DNA of 64,000 nt, from NCBI GenBank assembly GCA_033819885.1, contig JAQYUZ010000045.1, positions 62,001 to 126,000 of the forward strand. The letters run 5' to 3'. The translations under genes were made by a program, and so were the position numbers. Shown piece after piece: positions 58,398-64,000 of the stretch. The stretch is from Microbotryomycetes sp. JL201. Its lineage: Eukaryota > Basidiomycota > Microbotryomycetes. The notes beneath the pieces were generated by a model that worked only from the letters and a program-made list of their open reading frames with translations, was not told the DNA's origin and did no database searches. How positions within the stretch are numbered: the first letter of the stretch is position 1; every line of letters begins with the position of its first letter.

Positions 58398-58612
58398 TGC
58401 CTTGTGTTCGGGCTGCACGTACAGTAGAAATCGGCGTTGTGCGTAACGGAACTTGCGAGATCCCATTTTTTTGGCAACGGCGCTTCGAGTCGGGTTTTCT
58501 CCTGATTCCGGCCGCCGAAGAAAATCACCGGCGACCTGGTGGCCGACGCTGATCGACCAACTCGACCAAGTCGCAACGGCCTTTGTCTCTTGACATCCAC
58601 CAAAACCCAACG

Positions 58613-60631
58613 ATGTCGGCAGCAGTGAGGAAACAAGTGAGCGCACCCGACAACAAGGACCACTATGGTGTGTAAGTAAAAGCATGTTGTCGATTACTGC
58701 AAGTATCGAGCGTGATTGCCTGACGCTTCGAGTCGCGTGCCGATTGCAGTATCATTCTCGGCGCAGGCGTGTCGGGTTTGGGTGAGCACATTTACCTCTA
58801 CACTCGCCTTCGCGGTCGATGCTGACTCGTCTTCGGCACAGCGGCGAATATACAACTGAAACGCAAGGCTGGTTTCACCGATGTGATTTGCTAGTCAGTG
58901 CCAAGTTGCACGACACTTTGCGACCATCACTGACTCTGTACCTTGCGACGACAGTGAAAAGAGCGACGAGATCGGCGGTACCTGGAATCACAACAGGTGA
59001 GTGGCGTCACCGGGATGCCGATTCCGCATGGCAACACGCGCGTATAACGACCATGACTAATAATTCTCTCGATGAAGATACCCTGGAGCCGCGTGCGATA
59101 TCCCCCTCTCGCTGTACTCATTCTCGGTGAGCGCGGCCGCTCAAGCTGGTGATCAAGACGAGCGCTGACCTTTTCGGGTTTTCAGTTTGCGCCGCCTTAC
59201 AACGTCAATTCTCAGTGGGCAAGTCAGCCTCAGATTCTCGGCTATCTGCACGACGTTCAGGACAAATTCAAGGTCAACAACATCGTTTTTAAAACGCTCG
59301 CTTCGGAAGCCAGGTACTCGCGCGAATCGGGTCTATGGACCGTCAAAGTCAAGGACATTGCGACAGGAAAGGAACGTGTCCGAACCTGCAATATCCTGAT
59401 TTCGGCAGTTGGAGGCCTCGCGAACCCTAACTTCCCGCCGTTCGATCCCACTTTGTTCGACGGGCCTGTGTTTCACTCGGCCGAGTGGGACCAGTCAGTG
59501 TCATTGAAGGACAAGCATGTTGTCGTTGTCGGAAACGGATGCAGTGCCGCCCAGGTTGTGCCAGACATTCAACACGAGGTCGCCAGTGTCACTCAAGTGG
59601 CGCGCTCGAGGCAGTCGATCATCAGGCGGCCGCTGGCGCCGGACAACACACTCGTGCACTGGATGAAGAAGTGGATTCCAGGCGTGAGTGTCGGAAATTC
59701 GCTGTATGATTTTCATCTAGCTCACCATTTCTTCGCCGTCTTCGAATGCGATTGCAGTTCGCCATGCTTCTGCGAACCATCATCTTCTTCGTGATGGAGT
59801 CACACTTCAAAATTTCAGATATTAGACGTGGCAAACGGATGCGCGAGCACGTCCTCAAGGACACTGAAAAATACATTCAAGAAACGGCACCCAAAAAGTA
59901 TTGGAAGGACTTGCAGCCCGACTTCGATATCGCAGCCAAACGACGAGTGTTTGACAGCGGTTACTATGACGCACTGAATAATCCCAAGGTCGAATTGATT
60001 CAAGACGATACAGTCGTAACTGCCAAGGGCCACGAGGTTGTTACCAAGAACGGCAAGCGCATCCCGGCCGATGTCATTGTCTTGTGCACTGGATTCCGCG
60101 TTCAAGATTACTTGTTCCCGCTCAAGATCTATGCAGACGATGTGTCGCTGCAAGACAAGATGAGGGAGTCCAAGGTATCAACCTATCGTGGCACGATGGT
60201 CGAGGGTTTCCCGAACTATGTGAGCTTGCCTTACCAATCATGAGATCCTGCGGCTAACAGTCTTTGCTTTTCTACAGTTCTGGCTCATGGGACCCAACAC
60301 TGCAACGGGTCACTCTTCAGTTATTTTCACTTCCGAGTGTCAAGTCACCATGATGCTCAAGCTGGTCAAGCCAATCCTTAACAAGATCAGCAAGGTTGAA
60401 CTTCAATTGCCAGCGCCATCTATTGAAGTCACTCACGAAGCGCAGCAACGGTACAATGAAGCCGTTAGGAACGAGATGAAGAAGAAGGTGTGGGAAAAGG
60501 ACGGTGGCGTGTCTTGGTATGTCGATCAAAAGACGGGCTTGTGCACGACGTTGTACCCGTGGTCGCAAATCCATTTCTGGTGGCACTCTCTGTGGCCCAA
60601 CAAGAGCGATTTTAGCTACCAAAACCTCTGA
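58613..60631 (+). CDS. Baeyer-Villiger-type flavin monooxygenase, copy 1
   Basis: Exons: 58613-58671, 58750-58781, 58842-58893, 58955-58996, 59078-59126, 59186-59683, 59758-60219, 60278-60631; 515 aa. FAD- and NADPH-dependent oxygenase that converts ketones to esters or lactones, or oxidises heteroatoms. Seen: first Rossmann motif IILGAGVSG (21-29), EIGGTWNHNRYPGAACD, the type I BVMO fingerprint FDGPVFHSAEWD (169-180, matching FxGxxxHxxxWD), second dinucleotide site VVVVGNGCSA, and FRVQDYLFPLK and NTATGHSSVIF. The class resembles 4-hydroxyacetophenone monooxygenase. It is followed 352 bp downstream by a second copy. The substrate is unknown. The acceptor at 59077 is GAAG. Confidence 0.9.
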
Positions 60632-60983
60632 GTCAGTATGGAACGAATTTCAGTACTAAGTTGGATGTCCAGACTATAGTTAGATGCATGTAGTATTTTG
60701 TGCTGGATAGAATCTTGTAAATGTCCTTTCGTGCGTTGTAATCGTTAACGCCGAGACAGTCACAACGCCTCGCACTTTTATGCGTTGGGTGTCCCCGTGA
60801 ACAAAACATACTGTCGCTTGCATTTGCATGTTTCTTGTGCCAATCCGAGCTGCAAACTTCTTACGCCCCATTTCACTTCTCTGCATCTGGCGCCCCACAT
60901 CGGTTGAGCAAGAGCCTCCGCGCACGGCCGTCGGAACGTCTGTGCTTGGTGCTCGTCGCACAGACGCCAGAACGCCAACACAA
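60632..60983. promoter_or_regulatory. 352-bp spacer between the two monooxygenase copies
   Basis: It holds the 3' UTR of copy 1 and the promoter of copy 2. I see no clear copy of the promoter of copy 1, so the duplication probably did not carry an obviously conserved upstream region; this is by eye only. Confidence 0.3.
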
Positions 60984-63134
60984 ATGACGGACGCCCCGCT
61001 CAAGCAGCAAGTCGGTGCTCGTGATGACAAAGAGCACTACGGAGTGTCAGTGCTAGCGTCATGAACTCGATTTCCCCGCACTCGCTTAACGAACTGACTT
61101 TGACGTGCTGCTTTAGCATCATTCTGGGTGCTGGAGTCTCAGGATTAGGTAGGTGGATCTCCGGATGCCCAAACTGAGACTGACACCGACTTTGTCTAGC
61201 GGCCAACATTCAGCTGCAGCAAAAGCTCGGCTTTGGAGATATTTTGTGCTAGTTGCGTGCGGAAGGATGGCCTGAGCCTTACAGCATGCTGAAGTGCATC
61301 CAATCCTGTTACAGCGAGAAGAGCTCCGAGATTGGCGGCACCTGGAACCACAATAGGTGAGCTCGGCCGGTGGGGTCAGGCGCTGTGCAAATGTGCTTGC
61401 GCAGCAGCGACGACAGCCCAGCTGAGCAAATTGCGGCCAATTCTCTCACGATTGGACAGGTATCCTGGAGCTGCCTGCGACATTCCACTGTCCTTTTACT
61501 CCTTTTCGGTCAGTGCTAAACGACCGACCGAGCAAGACCCGAAATGTTGATCGTCGATGGGGTTCATTCAGTTTGCCCCGCCGTACAACATCAGCACTCA
61601 ATGGGCGGGTCAAGCCCAAATCTTGCGCTACTTGCATGAAGTCCAAGACAGGTTCAAGATTTACAACATTGTCTTCAACACGCTCGTCACCGAAGCAAGC
61701 TTTTCTCGGGACTCTGGCTTGTGGACCGTCAAAGTCAAGAACCTCGGCACGGGCGAGGAGCGCGTGCGCACCTGCAATGTGCTTGTATCAGCAGTGGGCG
61801 GTCTGGCGAACCCTAACTTGCCACCATTCGATCCGTCATTGTTTGATGGGCCAGTGTTTCACTCGGCCGAGTGGGATCAGTCAGTCTCGCTCAAAGACAA
61901 ACGGGTCGTCATTGTGGGCAACGGCTGCAGCGCTGCACAGATCGTGCCCGAGATTCAGAACGAAGTGGCCAAGGTAACGCAAATTGCCAGATCTCGCCAA
62001 GCGATCTTGCGGCGCCCAGATCTGCCAGACGGGCCTTGGATTAACTTTTGCAGAAATTACGTTCCCGGTGTGAGCACCGCATGACCTAGTGAGGAGCTGT
62101 GCTTTTGGCTGACAGCCCGCCTCAGTTTGATTTTGTGTTCCGGGCAATGCTATTCTTGCTGTTTGAAATGTCCTTCAAGATCTCGGACCTTGTGCGCGGC
62201 AAAAGCATGCGCGACAGCGTGCTCGCAGATACTGAAAAGTACATGCGTGAAACGGCGCCCAAAAAGTATTGGAACGACTTGCAGCCCGATTTCGACATTG
62301 CGGCGAAGCGACGAATCTTTGACAGCGGGTACTACAAAGCTCTCAACAATCCAAAGGTCGAGTTGATTCAGGATGACTATGTGGTGTCGGCAAAAGGACA
62401 TGAAGTCATTACAAAAGGTGGAAAGCGCGTTCCGGCAGACATTGTCGTTCTGTGCACGGTCAGTTGCCGTCAAATTCGTCTCTGGTATCCGTCTCTGATG
62501 GCTTTTTGATCGACTTTCATTTCAAACGTCTAGGGCTTTCGCACCCAAGAGTGTGAGCCAGGTATACATGCTACACTTGGGTCAAGCTGACCCTTACTTT
62601 TACCAGTTCTGTTTCCTCTCAAGATTTCTGCCGATGGCACGTCGCTTCAGCAGCGACTGAAAGATACGAACGTTGCCAACTTTCGAGGAACCATGGTGGC
62701 AGGGTTTCCCAACTTTGTAGGTCACCTGTGCTCCATGGTTTAGCTCGTCGGCGCTCACTTTCTTCCGACGGCGACAGTTCTGGATGATGGGACCCAATAC
62801 GGCGACAGGTCACTCTTCTGTCATCTTTACGACCGAATGTCAAATCACGATGATGCTCAAACTCGTCAAACCCATTCTCACCAAGATCAGCAAGGTTGAG
62901 CTGCAATTGCCAGCTCCGACCGTGGACGTGAAACCCGAAGCTCAACGTCAGTTCAACGACGCCGTTCGAGCAGAAATGAAAAACAAGGTCTGGGAAAAGA
63001 ATGGCGGCATATCATGGTACGTCGACCAGAAAACGGGTCTGTGCACGATGCTGTACCCTTGGTCGCAAATTCATTTTTGGTGGCACACGTCCTGGGGTAT
63101 GAGGCTCAAAGACTTTGTCTACTCCAACCTCTGA
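60984..63134 (+). CDS. Baeyer-Villiger-type flavin monooxygenase, copy 2
   Basis: Exons: 60984-61045, 61117-61148, 61200-61251, 61315-61356, 61460-61508, 61572-62069, 62126-62458, 62534-62552, 62607-62716, 62778-63134; 517 aa. It has the same motifs as copy 1, including IILGAGVSG, EIGGTWNHNR, FDGPVFHSAEWD and VGNGCSAAQ. Coding lengths of exons 2-6 are identical to copy 1. Over the 166-residue sixth exon I count about 72% identity. Where copy 1 has one 462-nt exon, copy 2 has three (333+19+110 nt) that sum to the same 462 nt, so two introns were gained here or lost there. All domains look intact. Substrate unknown. Confidence 0.9.
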
Positions 63135-63374
63135 ATTCGTCAACTGTTTGCATGCTCTCAGCGTTTTTTATGTGTACTCGCTTCTCAACCTCAGTGCTTT
63201 TCAGTGGCCGCTCAGAAGTAGAATTCCGCGAACGAAAGTTTGAAATTGACAAAGCGACTGAAATCGGATTAAAAAGCGAGTGTCACCTGCTGGTCCAAAC
63301 GATGACATTTGATGGACCAGAGAGAAGAGAGGAAATGCTTTTGAAGGATGTCGGAAAGCAAGTGAATAGACTGC

Positions 63375-64000
63375 TTAGAAGAGGGCGGCAGCGGCAACGG
63401 CAGCGCCGACAAGGACGGCCGAAACCTGCTTGACCGAAGCGCCCGAAGTGGGGCCAGCAGTCTGCGAGGGAGCAGAGCCCGAGGCAGCCGACGAGGCGCC
63501 ACCGGCAATCGCGGATGAAGCGCGCGAGACGACGGACGAGACGCCACCAGCAGCCGAGGAGACGGCGGATGAGGCACCGCTGGCGGCCGAGGAAGCGGCG
63601 GACGAAGCGCCACTGGCGGCAGATGAAGCACCGCTGGCTGCCGATGAAGCGCCCGAAGAAGCAGACGAGGCGGGAGCTGACGAGGCGCCCGACGAGGCTC
63701 CGCCACCGTTCGCCAACGAGGCGCTGATGGCTGAGGGGTCAACCGTCACACCGGCTGCGCAAGACAGAGACAATTTGTATTGCGGTCAGCACGCGGTTGT
63801 TTCAATAGTGTCGAGACGAGACCAAGCCAGGCCGGCTTGTGACCGCGCGGCCGCAGCTTGTTCGCGAGCCCTCGCAAGAGGCACTTGGCACGAGGGTCTG
63901 GAGCGCTAAATACGGCGGAAATGCAGCGACTTACCAGCAGCGCAAGTCTGCAGGCCAACCTGCTCGGCAGCCTGAGTTTCGGCTTCAGAGCCCTGTCATA
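63375..64000 (-). CDS. CFEM-like GPI-anchored cell-wall protein, 3' part (partial at right edge)
   Basis: Visible exons: beyond 64000 to 63935, then 63754-63375. The upstream exon ends AETQAAEQVGLQTC, and across the splice the protein reads CAAAGVTVDPSAIS, like the last Cys and following residues of a CFEM domain (eight-Cys extracellular fungal module, often haem-binding). The rest is Ser/Ala/Gly repeats (ASSAASG and variants), then a hydrophobic tail VSAVLVGAAVAAAALF at the very end, as expected for a GPI signal. Signal peptide and first Cys residues lie outside the window, so CFEM is an inference from a partial domain. Confidence 0.72.
63520..63690. repeat. imperfect Ala/Ser-coding repeat tract in the CFEM-like gene
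   Basis: Short units around GCGGCGGATGAAGC/GCGCCACTGGCGGC alternate here, coding for Ala-Ser-Ser-Ala-Ala-Ser-Gly-like repeats on the minus strand. Units differ by single bases. Such tracts commonly vary in length between strains in wall proteins. Confidence 0.6.

Noticed and set aside
63430-63909. 159-aa plus-strand Glu/Ala-rich ORF
   Set aside because: It is the antisense shadow of the Ser/Ala repeats of the CFEM-like gene.

Overview
The window reads as nuclear DNA of a fungus, most likely a basidiomycete. About 33 genes fit in 64 kb (one per ~1.9 kb), on both strands, most cut by short introns (roughly 40-180 nt) with GTNNGN donors and CTNAC-like branch points. The gene set is eukaryotic and fungal: velvet regulator, KEI1, SMP3, SVF1, CFEM cell-wall protein, TFIIIA, TIM23, ubiquitin-S27a. 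Compactness, intron density and moderate GC would suit a small-genome Pucciniomycotina such as a Mixia-like species, but that placement is a guess. I found no transposon, virus-like element, rRNA, tRNA or CRISPR array. I inferred gene models by hand by joining frames at splice signals and checking phase and family motifs; about 139 introns result.

Left part (1-13.8 kb): first exon of a mitochondrial precursor (-, off the left edge), trimethyllysine dioxygenase (-), COX4/Cox5b (-), gephyrin-type molybdenum cofactor protein (-), AidB-like acyl-CoA dehydrogenase (+), NOC3 (-), membrane-anchored metallophosphatase (-).

Middle (13.9-40.7 kb): SVF1 (+), VPS37 (-), an intronless unknown 714-aa gene (+), SMP3 GPI mannosyltransferase (-), F-box protein (+), CLC chloride channel with 14 exons (+), a 1.46-kb gene-free stretch, velvet regulator (+), dynein light chain LC8 (+), VPS9-domain Rab GEF (+), ubiquitin-S27a (-) divergent from RPL37 (+), TIM23 (-), TFIIIA (+), eIF3h (-).

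Right part (40.9-64 kb): PEX16 (+), KEI1 (+), SEN2 (-), dynein intermediate chain (+), ABHD12-like hydrolase (-), SH3BGR/thioredoxin-like protein (+), pyruvate kinase (+), an intronless unknown (-), a Trp-rich uncharacterised fungal family member (-), a tandem pair of Baeyer-Villiger-type flavin monooxygenases (+,+), and the 3' part of a CFEM/Ala-Ser-rich wall protein (-, off the right edge).

Most genes are ordinary housekeeping genes and show no operon-like pathway logic. Links worth noting are the divergent ribosomal-protein pair, LC8 with its dynein intermediate-chain partner, and the monooxygenase duplication. The more unusual signals are in gene structure: five GC-AG introns, many AAG 3' splice sites, microexons down to 7-10 nt, a 43-bp divergent start-to-start gap, and intron differences between the two monooxygenase copies. 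I saw no convincing new multi-gene system.
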